DNA of 64,000 nt from positions 186,001 through 250,000 of the forward strand of contig NZ_JASCIQ010000002.1 of NCBI RefSeq assembly GCF_029968035.1. Direction: 5' to 3'. This DNA comes from Streptomyces cavernicola (GTDB lineage: Bacteria > Actinomycetota > Actinomycetes > Streptomycetales > Streptomycetaceae). Positions 16,001-24,674 of the stretch are shown piece by piece (within the stretch, counting starts at the first letter, position 1; each line of letters starts with the position of its first letter). The notes beneath the pieces are model-generated. The model saw only the letters and a program-made list of their open reading frames with translations, was not told the DNA's origin and made no database searches. A program made the translations under genes and the position numbers.

Positions 16001-16138
16001 GTTGGCAAGGACAGAAGGGGAGTCCGTCATGTCCGTTCCGCAGGAGCAGTCGTCCCGTCCCGTCGACCGACGCCCTCGCGTGCAGGGCCGGCCCGTCGAC
16101 GCCCACCCAGCCCGTCCCCGGAAGCGGCGCGGGGCTCG

Positions 16139-16696
16139 GTGCGCCGGATCACGGAGGTCGGCGAGGACGTGCTGGCCCGACCGTGCCGGGACGTCACCGA
16201 GTTCGGCTCCCTGGAGCTCGCGACCCTGATCGACGACATGTTCCTGACGATGTACGTGGCCGACGGCGCCGGCCTCGCCGCCAACCAAGTCGGCGTCGAC
16301 CTGCGGCTGTTCGTCTACGACTGCTGGGACGACCAGGGCATCCGGCACGTCGGCCACATCCTCAACCCGGTCCTCGAACTGCCCGAGCCGGGCGAGCGCC
16401 GACTCGTCGACGACATGGAGGGCTGCCTGTCCGTGCCCGGCGCCGGCCTGCCCGTCCCCCGCACGGACCACGCCGTCGTACGCGGCCTCGACCAGGACGG
16501 CGACCCGCTCACCGTCGAGGGCACCGGCTACTTCGCCCGCTGCCTGCAGCACGAGACGGACCACCTCCTCGGCCGCACCTACGTGGACCGCCTCTCCAAG
16601 CGCGACCGCAAGGAAGCCCTGCGCCAGATGGAAGAGCGGCGCGAGGCGGTCTTCGCCCAACGCGCCTCCAGAGAAGCCGAGTTGGGCCCCCGATGA
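16139..16696 (+). CDS. def: Peptide deformylase, N-terminal region apparently frameshifted
   Basis: All three deformylase motifs are intact: [18 protein letters not shown] (Cys metal ligand) and QHETDHLLG (two His ligands and catalytic Glu). The enzyme removes formyl groups from nascent proteins. The start is uncertain. The best ribosome site (AAGGGGAG, 6 bases away) serves an ATG at 16029, but that frame ([16 protein letters not shown]...) runs to a stop near 16229 and never enters the deformylase. Adding one base near 16107-16117 would join the two reading frames. As the sequence stands, the GTG at 16139 ([10 protein letters not shown]) is the first usable start, giving 185 residues and a normal core. 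Confidence 0.82.
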   Translation: MRRITEVGEDVLARPCRDVTEFGSLELATLIDDMFLTMYVADGAGLAANQVGVDLRLFVYDCWDDQGIRHVGHILNPVLELPEPGERRLVDDMEGCLSVPGAGLPVPRTDHAVVRGLDQDGDPLTVEGTGYFARCLQHETDHLLGRTYVDRLSKRDRKEALRQMEERREAVFAQRASREAELGPR

Positions 16697-16746
16697 CCGA
16701 CCGATGAGCCACCTTTCGCCGGGCGGCTCCGGCATGATGCTCGTCC

Positions 16747-17586
16747 ATGAGTGCAGGATCGGATTGGTTCACGCAGGCGGGCCACGGCGTGCGCTTCGAG
16801 TGGGGGCCTGCCGGTGCGGGGCTGCTCGCGCAGGACGCTGCCTGTCTTGTCGTCGTCGATGTGCTGTCGTTCACCACAGCTGTGACCGTTGCGGTGGAGG
16901 CGGGCACCAAGGTCTTCCCCTACCGCTGGCGCGACGCGACCGCCCAGGAGTTCGCCGACGAGGTCGGGGCCCGGCTGGCCGTGGGGCGGCGGATGGCCGA
17001 CGAGACATCGCCCTGGTCGCTGTCACCCGCCGCGCTGCGCCGCGCGCCCTTCGCCTCACGCCTTGTGCTCCCCTCGCCCAACGGCTCCAGCATCGCCGCC
17101 GCGGCAGGCGAATCTACGGTGGTGGCCGGGGCCTTGAGGAACGCGAGCGCCGTCGGCCGTTGGCTGGCGGGCAGCGGGTTCGGCACGGCCGAGCGGCCCG
17201 TACTGGTGGTCGCCTCGGGTGAGCGTTGGCCGGACGGCAGCCTCAGGCCCGCGCTCGAAGACCTCCTCGGCGCCGGCGCCGTGATCGCCGCACTGCACCG
17301 GTCCGGCCGGGACCTGCTCTCCCCGGAGGCGGCCATGGCCTCCGCCGCGTACGAGAGCGTGCCGGACATCGCAGCCACCCTGGCCGCCTGCGCCTCGGGG
17401 CGGGAGCTCATCGCGGGCGGCTACGCGGACGACGTCGCCGTCGCAGCGGAGTCGGACGCCTGCGAGGTCGTCCCCGTACTGATCGACGGAGCGTTCGCAG
17501 CCGCCCGCTGGATGCCCCGAGCCGGACCTCTCAGGTCTGCGCCATGTCCACGAAGCGCGAGTAGTGGCCCTGGAAGGCGACCGTGA
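16747..17586 (+). CDS. 2-phosphosulfolactate phosphatase (ComB) family protein
   Basis: A 279-residue protein with the ComB signatures VVVDVLSFTTAVTVAVEAG, VLPSPNGSS and a late GRELIAGGYADDVAVAAE segment. In methanogens ComB acts in coenzyme M synthesis; actinobacterial members are common and their substrate is not known, so the enzymatic name is a family label. The start is the ATG at 16747. The last 56 bases (17531-17586) overlap the 3' end of the convergent dnaB gene, and the final residues after AFAAARW look dictated by the overlap. Confidence 0.83.
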   Translation: MSAGSDWFTQAGHGVRFEWGPAGAGLLAQDAACLVVVDVLSFTTAVTVAVEAGTKVFPYRWRDATAQEFADEVGARLAVGRRMADETSPWSLSPAALRRAPFASRLVLPSPNGSSIAAAAGESTVVAGALRNASAVGRWLAGSGFGTAERPVLVVASGERWPDGSLRPALEDLLGAGAVIAALHRSGRDLLSPEAAMASAAYESVPDIAATLAACASGRELIAGGYADDVAVAAESDACEVVPVLIDGAFAAARWMPRAGPLRSAPCPRSASSGPGRRP

Positions 17587-19009
17587 TCGTGGCCGTCGGG
17601 CCGTTACGGTGCTTGCCGACGATGATGTCCGCCTCGCCCGCGCGGGGCGACTCCTTCTCGTACGCATCCTCGCGGTGCAGCAGGATGACCATGTCCGCGT
17701 CCTGCTCGATGGAGCCGGATTCACGCAGGTCGGAGACCATCGGCTTCTTGTCCGTGCGCTGCTCGGGGCCACGGTTCAGCTGCGAGAGCGCGATCACCGG
17801 AAGCTCCAGCTCCTTGGCGAGGAGCTTGAGGTTTCGCGACATGTCCGAGACCTCCTGCTGGCGGCTCTCGGCGCGCTTGGAGCCGCCGGACTGCATCAGC
17901 TGGAGGTAGTCGATGACGACGAGCTTCAGGTCGTTCCGCTGCTTCAGGCGGCGGCACTTGGCGCGGATCTCCATCATCGACAGGTTCGGGGAGTCGTCGA
18001 TGTAGAGCGGGGCGGCCGAGACGTCCGGCATCCGGCGGGCGAGCCGGGTCCAGTCCTCGTCGGTCATCGTGCCCGAGCGCATGTGGTGCAGGGCGACGCG
18101 CGCCTCGGCGGAGAGCAGACGCATCGCGATCTCGTTGCGCCCCATTTCGAGCGAGAAGATCACGCTCGGCATGTTGTGCTTGATGGAGCAGGCCCGCGCG
18201 AAGTCCAGCGCCAGCGTGGACTTACCCATGGCGGGACGGGCGGCGATGATGATCATCTGGCCCGGGTGCAGGCCGTTGGTGAGCTGGTCGAGGTCGGTGA
18301 AGCCGGTCGGCACACCGGTCATCTCCCCGGAGCGCGAGCCGATCGCCTCGATCTCGTCGAGCGCGCCCTCCATGATGTCGCCGAGCGGCAGATAGTCCTC
18401 GGTGGTGCGCTGCTCGGTGACTTGATAGATCTCGGCCTGGGCGCTGTTGACGATGTCGTCGACGTCGCCGTCCGCCGCGTATCCCATCTGCGTGATGCGC
18501 GTGCCGGCCTCGACGAGGCGGCGGAGCACGGCGCGCTCGTGGACGATCTCCGCGTAGTACTCGGCGTTGGCGGCCGTGGGGACCGTCTGCACCAGCGTGT
18601 GCAGATAGGAGGCGCCGCCGACCTTGGTGATCTCGCCGCGCTTGGTGAGCTCGGCCGCCACGGTGATCGGGTCGGCGGGCTCGCCCTTCGCGTACAGATC
18701 GAGGATCGACTGGTAGATCGTCTCGTGCGCCGGGCGGTAGAAGTCGTGGCCCTTGAGGACTTCGACGACATCGGCGATGGCGTCCTTGGAGAGCAGCATG
18801 CCGCCGAGGACGGACTGCTCGGCGTCCAGGTCCTGCGGGGGGACGCGCTCGAAGGCCGAGGCGCCGTCCCACGGGCCGTCCCCGCCCCTGTCGTGCTGGT
18901 CGTCCCGGCCGCGGCCACGGCCGCCGTCCCTGCGCTGGCGGGTTACGGGCAGTCGGTCACCCGGACCGCTGTCGGCCCAGGGGCCTTCCAAAGGCTCGGA
19001 CACACTCAC
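17531..19009 (-). CDS. dnaB: Replicative DNA helicase DnaB
   Basis: A 492-residue hexameric helicase. The N-terminal domain is PPQDLDAEQSVLGGMLL..., and the RecA-like domain has Walker A ARPAMGKST, Walker B LVVIDYLQLM and the SRNLKLLAKELELPVIALSQLNR and RESGSIEQDADMVILLHR motifs. No intein interrupts it. The GTG at 19009 (VSVSEPLEGPWADSG) has GGAGGAGGT 5 bases upstream, and the product then aligns with other Streptomyces DnaB as remembered. The frame is open further upstream but is not coding. It unwinds DNA at the fork; the likely loader DciA is encoded at 60415. Confidence 0.96.
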   Translation of the reverse strand: MSVSEPLEGPWADSGPGDRLPVTRQRRDGGRGRGRDDQHDRGGDGPWDGASAFERVPPQDLDAEQSVLGGMLLSKDAIADVVEVLKGHDFYRPAHETIYQSILDLYAKGEPADPITVAAELTKRGEITKVGGASYLHTLVQTVPTAANAEYYAEIVHERAVLRRLVEAGTRITQMGYAADGDVDDIVNSAQAEIYQVTEQRTTEDYLPLGDIMEGALDEIEAIGSRSGEMTGVPTGFTDLDQLTNGLHPGQMIIIAARPAMGKSTLALDFARACSIKHNMPSVIFSLEMGRNEIAMRLLSAEARVALHHMRSGTMTDEDWTRLARRMPDVSAAPLYIDDSPNLSMMEIRAKCRRLKQRNDLKLVVIDYLQLMQSGGSKRAESRQQEVSDMSRNLKLLAKELELPVIALSQLNRGPEQRTDKKPMVSDLRESGSIEQDADMVILLHREDAYEKESPRAGEADIIVGKHRNGPTATITVAFQGHYSRFVDMAQT

Positions 19010-19192
19010 CGGGCACCTCCTCCCGTCCGCCGAGCGGACCTCGCCGTGCCCGCTCTTTTCTACGGCACGGCACTGACAAACCAGAGACCCAACTCCGCTT
19101 CTGTCGCGTTGGTTATGCGGGGGTTTCCGGGAGCGGAAAACGGGGCGGGCGCCGGACCACGGTAGGGCCGCGGGCACCGTCAGCCAATCTGG

Positions 19193-19215
19193 TTATCCAC
19201 AGGGCCTGTGGATGA
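19193..19215. promoter_or_regulatory. Inverted pair of DnaA-box-like sites upstream of dnaB
   Basis: TTATCCACA (19193-19201) faces TGTGGATGA (19207-19215, reverse TCATCCACA). TGTGAACAA at 19273-19281 is a third, one-mismatch box. They lie in the 460-bp gap between dnaB and the MATE gene, which otherwise shows no gene. A role in DnaA control of dnaB is inferred. Confidence 0.5.
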
Positions 19216-19469
19216 CGGACCCGATGCTGTGGAGAACTCGCCGAATCCTGTGCACGGTCCGGTGGACAGCGCTGTGAACAAGCCCTCAGGCCTCCTGACG
19301 AACATCCCCTGACCTGGCCTTTTACTACCCCCCGGCTGTGCATAGAAAAAAGTTCTGAAACCGGAGCAAGATCAGGGCGGGCAGCGCCCCGCAACGACCC
19401 GAGGAGACGGCAACGTAAGGGTCAGAATCACATTGCGTCCATTACCTGTGGAAGATTACATTGGAGCCC

Positions 19470-20819
19470 ATGACACAGGCTCCCGCCAACCCCGAGGCCG
19501 ACCCCAAGGCCGTCCGCAGACGGCACGACCGCGAGATCATCTCGCTCGCCGTGCCGGCCTTCGGAGCACTGGTCGCCGAGCCCCTCTTCGTCATGGCCGA
19601 CACCGCCATCGTCGGCCACCTCGGCACGGCCCAGCTGGCCGGCCTCGGCGTCGCCTCCGCCCTCCTCATGACGGGCGTCAGCATCTTCGTCTTCCTCGCG
19701 TACGCGACGACCGCCGCCGTCGCCCGCCGGGTCGGCGCCGGCGACATGCAGTCCGCGATCCGCCAGGGCATGGACGGCATCTGGCTCGCGCTGCTCATCG
19801 GCATCGCGGTCGTCGCCGTCATCGTGCCGACGGCGCCTGCGGTGATCGACCTCTTCGGCGCCTCCGCCACCGCGGCCCCGCACGCGATCACCTATCTGCG
19901 GATCTCCGCCATCGGCATCCCCGCGATGCTCGTCGTCCTCGCCGCCACCGGAGTCCTGCGCGGACTCCAGGACACGAAGACCCCGCTCTACGTCGCGATC
20001 GCGGGCTTCGTCGCCAACGCCCTGCTCAACGTCGGGCTCGTCTACGGCGCCGGGCTCGGCATCGCAGGATCCGCCTGGGGCACGGCCATCGCCCAGATCG
20101 GCATGGCGGTCGCGTACCTCGTCGTCGTGGTCCGGGGCGCCCGGCGCCATCACGCCTCGCTGCGCCCGGACACCGCCGGCATCCGCGCCTGTGCACAGGC
20201 CGGGATCCCGCTCCTCGTCCGTACGCTCTCGCTGCGGGCGATCATGATCATCGCCACCGCGGTCGCCGCCCGCCTCGGGGACGCGGACATCGCCGCCCAC
20301 CAGATCATCCTGACCCTGTGGAGCCTCTTGGCCTTCGCCCTCGACGCGATCGCCATCGCCGGTCAGGCGATCATCGGCCGCTACCTCGGCGCCGGGGACA
20401 CCGAGGGCGCCAAGGCCGCCTGCCGGCGCATGGTGCAGTGGGGCATCGCGTCCGGCGTCGTGCTCGGACTGCTCGTCGTGGCCGCCCGGCCGATCTTCCT
20501 GCCGCTGTTCACCGGCGACACCCAGGTCCAGGACGCCGCGTTCATCGCGCTGCTCGTCGTGGCCGCGTCCCAGCCGGTCTCCGGCATCGTCTTCGTGCTC
20601 GACGGCGTGCTGATGGGTGCGGGCGACGGACCGTATCTGGCCTGGGCGATGCTCGCGACGCTCGCCGTATTCATCCCGGCCGCCCTGCTCGTACCGAACT
20701 TCGGCGGTGGACTGACCGCGCTGTGGGGAGCGATGGCGCTGATGATGACGGTCCGGATGATCACGCTCTGGCTGCGCGCCCGCTCGGGCCGCTGGATCGT
20801 CACGGGCGCCACCCGCTGA
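19470..20819 (+). CDS. MATE-family efflux transporter (DinF-like)
   Basis: A 449-residue protein with 12 hydrophobic segments. Typical MATE features are EIISLAVPAFGALVAEPLFVMADTAIVGHLG at the N terminus, DTKTPLYVAIAGFVANALLNVGLVYG in the middle, and AIAGQAIIGRYLGAGD in the second half. Such proteins export cationic drugs or metabolites with Na+ or H+. The ATG at 19470 (MTQAPANPEADP) with GGAG close by is used in preference to TTG at 19461. It is divergent from dnaB, a placement conserved in Streptomyces. Confidence 0.9.
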   Translation: MTQAPANPEADPKAVRRRHDREIISLAVPAFGALVAEPLFVMADTAIVGHLGTAQLAGLGVASALLMTGVSIFVFLAYATTAAVARRVGAGDMQSAIRQGMDGIWLALLIGIAVVAVIVPTAPAVIDLFGASATAAPHAITYLRISAIGIPAMLVVLAATGVLRGLQDTKTPLYVAIAGFVANALLNVGLVYGAGLGIAGSAWGTAIAQIGMAVAYLVVVVRGARRHHASLRPDTAGIRACAQAGIPLLVRTLSLRAIMIIATAVAARLGDADIAAHQIILTLWSLLAFALDAIAIAGQAIIGRYLGAGDTEGAKAACRRMVQWGIASGVVLGLLVVAARPIFLPLFTGDTQVQDAAFIALLVVAASQPVSGIVFVLDGVLMGAGDGPYLAWAMLATLAVFIPAALLVPNFGGGLTALWGAMALMMTVRMITLWLRARSGRWIVTGATR

Positions 20820-20820
20820 C

Positions 20821-20834
20821 GTTTCACGTGAAAC
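20821..20834. other. parS site
   Basis: Perfect GTTTCACGTGAAAC beginning on the base right after the stop codon position of the MATE gene, between convergent MATE and rplI. Confidence 0.92.
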
Positions 20835-20891
20835 GGCGCTGCCGAACACGCACGAACGAGAGCGCCGTACGAACAAGCCGTACGAACAAAA

Positions 20892-20927
20892 AGTTGGGCC
20901 CGCACCCCGGAAGGTGCGGGCCCAACT
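20892..20927. terminator. Bidirectional terminator between MATE and rplI
   Basis: A 15-bp perfect stem: AGTTGGGCCCGCACC (20892-20906) pairs with 20913-20927, 6-nt loop. A short A-run precedes it and CTCTT follows, so it can serve both the plus-strand MATE gene and the minus-strand ribosomal operon. Confidence 0.9.
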
Positions 20928-20956
20928 CTTCGACTCAGCAGTGCCGAGCGCGACGC

Positions 20957-21403
20957 TTACGCGGCGACGACCTCGATGTTGACCTTGGCGGCCACCTCGG
21001 GGTGCAGGCGCACGGACGTCTCGTAGCCGCCCAGCGTCTTGATCGGCGAGCCCAGCTCGACGCGACGCTTGTCGATCTTCGGGCCGCCGGCAGCCTCGAT
21101 CGCCGAAGCGACGTCGGCCGGGGTGACGGAACCGAAGAGGCGACCGGCCTCACCGGAGCGGACGGCAAGGCGAACCTTGACGGCCTCGAGCTGGCCCTTG
21201 ATCTGGTTGGCCTGCTCGATCGTCGCGATCTCGTGGATCTTGCGGGCGCGGCGGATCTGCGCCACGTCCTTCTCGCCACCCTTGGTCCAGCGGATCGCGA
21301 AGTTCCGCGGGATCAGGTAGTTGCGGGCGTAACCGTCCTTGACGTCGACGACGTCGCCAGCAGCGCCGAGGCCAGAAACCTCGTGGGTCAGGATGATCTT
21401 CAT
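20957..21403 (-). CDS. rplI: 50S ribosomal protein L9
   Basis: A 148-residue L9 with the conserved N-terminal domain [36 protein letters not shown], a long connecting helix, and a C-terminal domain ending [15 protein letters not shown]. It binds 23S rRNA in the L1-stalk region. It is the last gene of the rpsF-ssb-rpsR-rplI operon, 18 bases after rpsR, and a strong hairpin follows it. Length and sequence are normal. Confidence 0.97.
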   Translation of the reverse strand: MKIILTHEVSGLGAAGDVVDVKDGYARNYLIPRNFAIRWTKGGEKDVAQIRRARKIHEIATIEQANQIKGQLEAVKVRLAVRSGEAGRLFGSVTPADVASAIEAAGGPKIDKRRVELGSPIKTLGGYETSVRLHPEVAAKVNIEVVAA

Positions 21404-21421
21404 GTTTCGGTCACCCTTTCC

Positions 21422-21658
21422 TTATCGCGCGGTGGACGTGTAGGGCAGCAGCGCCATCTCACGGCTGTTCTTGACGGCCGTGGCGACGTCACGCTGGTGC
21501 TGCGTGCAGTTGCCGGTCACGCGGCGGGCACGGATCTTGCCGCGGTCGGAAATGAACTTCCGCAGCATGTTCGTGTCCTTGTAGTCCACGTACGTGACCT
21601 TGTCCTTGCAGAAAGCGCAGACCTTCTTCTTCGGCTTGCGCACAGGCGGCTTAGCCAT
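21422..21658 (-). CDS. rpsR: 30S ribosomal protein S18, zinc-binding (C+) form
   Basis: A 78-residue S18. CAFCKDK near residues 14-20 and NCTQH further on keep Cys/His residues of the zinc-ribbon (C+) form. Streptomycetes usually also have a Zn-independent paralogue elsewhere that is released from Zur repression; none is in this window. The ATG at 21658 has AGGAG upstream. It lies in the ribosomal/ssb operon between ssb and rplI. S18 pairs with S6, encoded by rpsF two genes upstream, on the 30S platform. Confidence 0.95.
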   Translation of the reverse strand: MAKPPVRKPKKKVCAFCKDKVTYVDYKDTNMLRKFISDRGKIRARRVTGNCTQHQRDVATAVKNSREMALLPYTSTAR

Positions 21659-21737
21659 GGTGTTTCTCCTGTGTGATCAAGAAGTGTGGAGTTCGAACCC
21701 CACCCCGGAGGGGGTGATCCCCAGAGGGGAGTGATCC

Positions 21738-22331
21738 CTAGAAGGGGGGCTCGTCCGAGTAGCCGCCACCGCCGCCGGAGCTTCCGCCCCAGCCGCCACC
21801 GCCGCCGCCCTGCTGGCCGCCGCCGGCCGGCGCACCGGTCGCCCAGGGGTCGTCGGCGGGAGCACCGCCGCCGCCCTGCTGCTGACCGCCGCCGGGGCCA
21901 CCGCCCCAGCCGCCGCCACCGCCGCCGCCCTGCTGGCCGCCGCCGTAACCGCCCTGGCCACCGCGGCCGCTGGTCTTGGTGACCTTGGCCGTGGCGTTGC
22001 GCAGGCTGGCGCCGACCTCGTCGACGTCCAGCTCGTAGACCGTGCGCTTGATGCCCTCGCGGTCTTCGTACGACCGCTGCTTCAGACGGCCCTGCACGAT
22101 GACGCGCATGCCGCGCTGAAGCGACTCCGCGACGTTCTCCGCCGCCTGGCGCCAGACCGAGCAGGTCAGGAACAGGCTCTCGCCGTCCTTCCACTCATTG
22201 GTCTGACGGTCGAAAGTGCGGGGAGTGGACGCGACACGGAACTTCGCGACCGCCGCACCGGAGGGGGTGAAGCGCAGCTCGGGGTCGTCGACAAGATTGC
22301 CGACGACCGTGATGACGGTCTCGCCTGCCAT
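21738..22331 (-). CDS. ssb: Single-stranded DNA-binding protein
   Basis: A 197-residue SSB. The OB fold ([36 protein letters not shown]...) covers the first 110 residues. Then comes a Gly-rich linker with [12 protein letters not shown] repeats and the acidic tip DEPPF, which recruits replication and repair partners. This is the essential housekeeping SSB (SsbA in S. coelicolor), placed between rpsF and rpsR as usual. The linker is encoded by highly repetitive DNA at 21760-21960. The ATG at 22331 has GAGAGG upstream. Confidence 0.95.
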   Translation of the reverse strand: MAGETVITVVGNLVDDPELRFTPSGAAVAKFRVASTPRTFDRQTNEWKDGESLFLTCSVWRQAAENVAESLQRGMRVIVQGRLKQRSYEDREGIKRTVYELDVDEVGASLRNATAKVTKTSGRGGQGGYGGGQQGGGGGGGWGGGPGGGQQQGGGGAPADDPWATGAPAGGGQQGGGGGGWGGSSGGGGGYSDEPPF

Positions 22332-22406
22332 GGGGGAACCTCTCGGCGGGTTTGCTGCTGGCTGCTTGCTGCTACTCGAATCCCGGTTACTGCTGAGCTA
22401 AAGAGC

Positions 22407-22697
22407 TCAGTGCATCTCGGGACGGAGGACCTTGGTCCGGAGGACCGACTCGTTCAGGTTCATCTGGCGGTCGAGCTCCTTGACGACCGCAGGCTCGGCC
22501 TGCAGGTCGATGACCGAGTAGATGCCCTCGGGCTTCTTCTTGATCTCGTACGAGAGACGACGACGGCCCCAGGTGTCGACCTTCTCGACCTTTCCGTTGC
22601 CCTCACGGACGACGGAGAGGAAGTTCTCGATCAGCGGGGAGACAGCGCGCTCCTCGAGATCGGGGTCGAGGATGACCATCACCTCGTAGTGACGCAT
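22407..22697 (-). CDS. rpsF: 30S ribosomal protein S6
   Basis: A 96-residue S6: [16 protein letters not shown], then [21 protein letters not shown] and [14 protein letters not shown]. The start is fixed at the ATG at 22697 by a near-perfect ribosome site, AAAGGAGGTG, about 8 bases upstream; the open frame extends on to 22922 but is not coding. It is the first gene of the rpsF-ssb-rpsR-rplI operon; the promoter should be in 22698-22960, shared with the divergent small membrane protein gene. Confidence 0.96.
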   Translation of the reverse strand: MRHYEVMVILDPDLEERAVSPLIENFLSVVREGNGKVEKVDTWGRRRLSYEIKKKPEGIYSVIDLQAEPAVVKELDRQMNLNESVLRTKVLRPEMH

Positions 22698-22960
22698 GTA
22701 GAACCCACCTCCTTTGGACTCAGCGGCCACGGTCGTTCCGTGGCAGGAGGGTCGTGATGCGTACGCAACGGTATCGGCCGCCACTGACAGTCGACTCCCG
22801 CGAGCGGGGCGACGCTGTGGCCTGGGCAGACACCGGTGCAGACGGTACAGAGTACCCGCACGTCGCCTTCCGGTTGAAATCAAGAGGTCAGGGGCCGCAA
22901 TCTGTACGCATCGGGTGTCCATGGCGCTACGATGCGCCGCCTCTTGCCAGGAGGTGCCTC

Positions 22961-23275
22961 ATGGCACAGGCAATACGTCGGAACACGGCAGGCTCTCTCC
23001 TCGCCACGGACGGGAAGCCGCACCCCGTCCAGGACACGCTTCTCGGCGTGACGCTGATCCTCGGCGCCGTCGCGTTCGTCACGGCGATGTTCCACCACCT
23101 GCACCTGCTCAGCTCCTGGGCCGGACTCGTGGGGATCATCACGGGCGCGTACGGGCAGTTCATCAGTGAGACCACGCGTGAGCGGTTCCTGATGGTGATC
23201 GGGCTCGGCGCCTCTGCGGTGGGCTTCTTCCTCGGTATGGCGCACGGCGGACTGTTCGGCGGACTGCTCGGCTGA
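22961..23275 (+). CDS. Small three-helix membrane protein
   Basis: A 104-residue protein with three hydrophobic segments: LLGVTLILGAVAFVTAMF, LLSSWAGLVGIITGAYG and LMVIGLGASAVGFFLGMAHGGLFGGLL. The N terminus is polar (MAQAIRRNTAGSLLATDGKPHPVQD). The ATG at 22961 has AGGAGGTG 4-6 bases upstream. I do not recognise a named family; a homologue occupies this position divergent from rpsF in other Streptomyces as I recall. A strong hairpin follows the stop. Confidence 0.8.
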   Translation: MAQAIRRNTAGSLLATDGKPHPVQDTLLGVTLILGAVAFVTAMFHHLHLLSSWAGLVGIITGAYGQFISETTRERFLMVIGLGASAVGFFLGMAHGGLFGGLLG

Positions 23276-23295
23276 CGCCCCGACAGAGCGCTTAC

Positions 23296-23324
23296 AGGCT
23301 GCCCGGGAACCCCCCGGGCAGCCT
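23296..23324 (+). terminator. Terminator hairpin
   Basis: AGGCTGCCCGGG (23296-23307) pairs with CCCGGGCAGCCT (23313-23324), 12-bp perfect stem with a 5-nt loop, 20 bases after the stop of the small membrane protein gene. Confidence 0.85.
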
Positions 23325-23430
23325 CAGCCTGCATACGGCCAGTCGGGGCGCTCCCCGGGCGCAGTAGGCTTCGGCGGGTGAGCCGGAAGCCCCTGCCCCA
23401 TGGGGACACACCAGCCGAGGAGCGCCCCGC

Positions 23431-24564
23431 ATGAGCCTGACCCTGAGGACCATCAGCCGCGAGCAGCATCTGGAGTACATCCAGAGCCTGCCGTCGGCTA
23501 GCCACTGCCAGGTCCCGGCGTGGGGAGACGTGAAGAGCGAATGGCGCGCGGAGAGCCTCGGCTGGTTCGACCCGGCGGGTGAACTGGTCGGCGCAGGCCT
23601 GGTGTTGTACCGCCAGGTCAACGTCAAGGACATCATCAAGCTCAACCGCTATCTCGCGTACATGCCCGAGGGTCCGGTCATCAACTGGCATGCGACGAAC
23701 CTGGACGACTGGCTCCAGCCGATGCTGGCTCACCTGAAGAAGCAGGGCGCCTTCTCCGTGAAGATGGGCCCGCCGGTGGTCATCCGCCGCTGGGAGGCGC
23801 CGACCATCAAGAAGGGCATCCAGGACCCGGACGTGAAGCGTCTGCGGGACATCGAGGCGGACGTCATCGAGCCGCGCGCCTTCGAAGTCGTGGAGCGGCT
23901 CCGGAAGATGGGCTGGCAGCAGGGCGAGGACGGCGGCGCGGGCTTCGGCGACGTACAGCCGCGCTACGTGTTCCAGGTGCCGCTCGCCAACCGGTCGCTC
24001 GACGAGGTGCAGAAGAGCTTCAACCAGCTCTGGCGGCGCAACATCAAGAAGGCCGACAAGGCCGGCGTCGAGGTCGTCCAGGGCGGCTACGACGACCTGC
24101 CGGTCTGGCAGGAGCTGTACGAGATCACGGCCGAGCGCGACCGGTTCCGGCCCCGTCCGCTCAGCTACTTCCAGCAGCAGTGGAAGGCCCTCAACGCCGA
24201 GGACCCCAACCGCATGCGGCTCTACATCGCCAAGCACGAGGGCGAGCCGCTGGCCGCCGCCACGATGCTGACGGTCGGCAGCCACGTCTGGTACTCGTAC
24301 GGCGCGTCCGTGAACCACAAGCGCGAGGTGCGGCCGTCCAACGCCATGCAGTGGCGGATGCTGCGGGACGCGTACGCGCTCGGCGCGAGCGTCTACGACC
24401 TGCGCGGCATCTCCGACACTCTGGACGAGACGGACCACCTCTTCGGCCTGATCCAGTTCAAGGTCGGCACCGGCGGCGAGGCCGTCGAGTACATCGGCGA
24501 GTGGGACTTCCCGCTCAACAAGGTGCTGCAGAAGGGCTTCGACTACTGGATGTCGAAGCGCTAG
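23431..24564 (+). CDS. FemX-like lipid II:glycine glycyltransferase (FemABX family)
   Basis: A 377-residue FemABX-type non-ribosomal peptidyltransferase with two GNAT-like halves. Visible features include LASYH-like lipid-binding features such as SASHCQVPAWGDVKSEW, then NQLWRRNIKKADKAGVEV, and the C-terminal DLRGISDTLDETDHLFGLIQFKVGTGGEAVEYIGEWDFPLN, which is very typical of the family. It uses aminoacyl-tRNA to add an amino acid to the peptidoglycan stem; Streptomyces crossbridges are a single glycine, so FemX-like activity is expected. The ATG at 23431 follows GAGGAGCGCC. The adjacent racemase-like gene is probably cotranscribed. Confidence 0.88.
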   Translation: MSLTLRTISREQHLEYIQSLPSASHCQVPAWGDVKSEWRAESLGWFDPAGELVGAGLVLYRQVNVKDIIKLNRYLAYMPEGPVINWHATNLDDWLQPMLAHLKKQGAFSVKMGPPVVIRRWEAPTIKKGIQDPDVKRLRDIEADVIEPRAFEVVERLRKMGWQQGEDGGAGFGDVQPRYVFQVPLANRSLDEVQKSFNQLWRRNIKKADKAGVEVVQGGYDDLPVWQELYEITAERDRFRPRPLSYFQQQWKALNAEDPNRMRLYIAKHEGEPLAAATMLTVGSHVWYSYGASVNHKREVRPSNAMQWRMLRDAYALGASVYDLRGISDTLDETDHLFGLIQFKVGTGGEAVEYIGEWDFPLNKVLQKGFDYWMSKR

Positions 24565-24674
24565 CCGCCGGACCTCCCGCCGTGGCCACACGTCGGGAGA
24601 CGCGGCAAAATGCTGCTCATCCCCGCACCTCACACGACCCCACTTCAGACACAAGAAAGGTTCCGGGACCGGCC

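Noticed and set aside
17531..19009. Possible intein in DnaB
   Set aside because: DnaB is a common intein host, but the Walker A and other helicase motifs are continuous and the length is normal.
17564..19165. A 533-codon plus-strand frame across dnaB
   Set aside because: Mirror of the dnaB coding strand; Val/Leu/Gly/Arg-rich without motifs.
21760..21960. Repetitive GC-rich DNA in ssb
   Set aside because: It encodes the normal Gly-rich linker of SSB; not a separate element.
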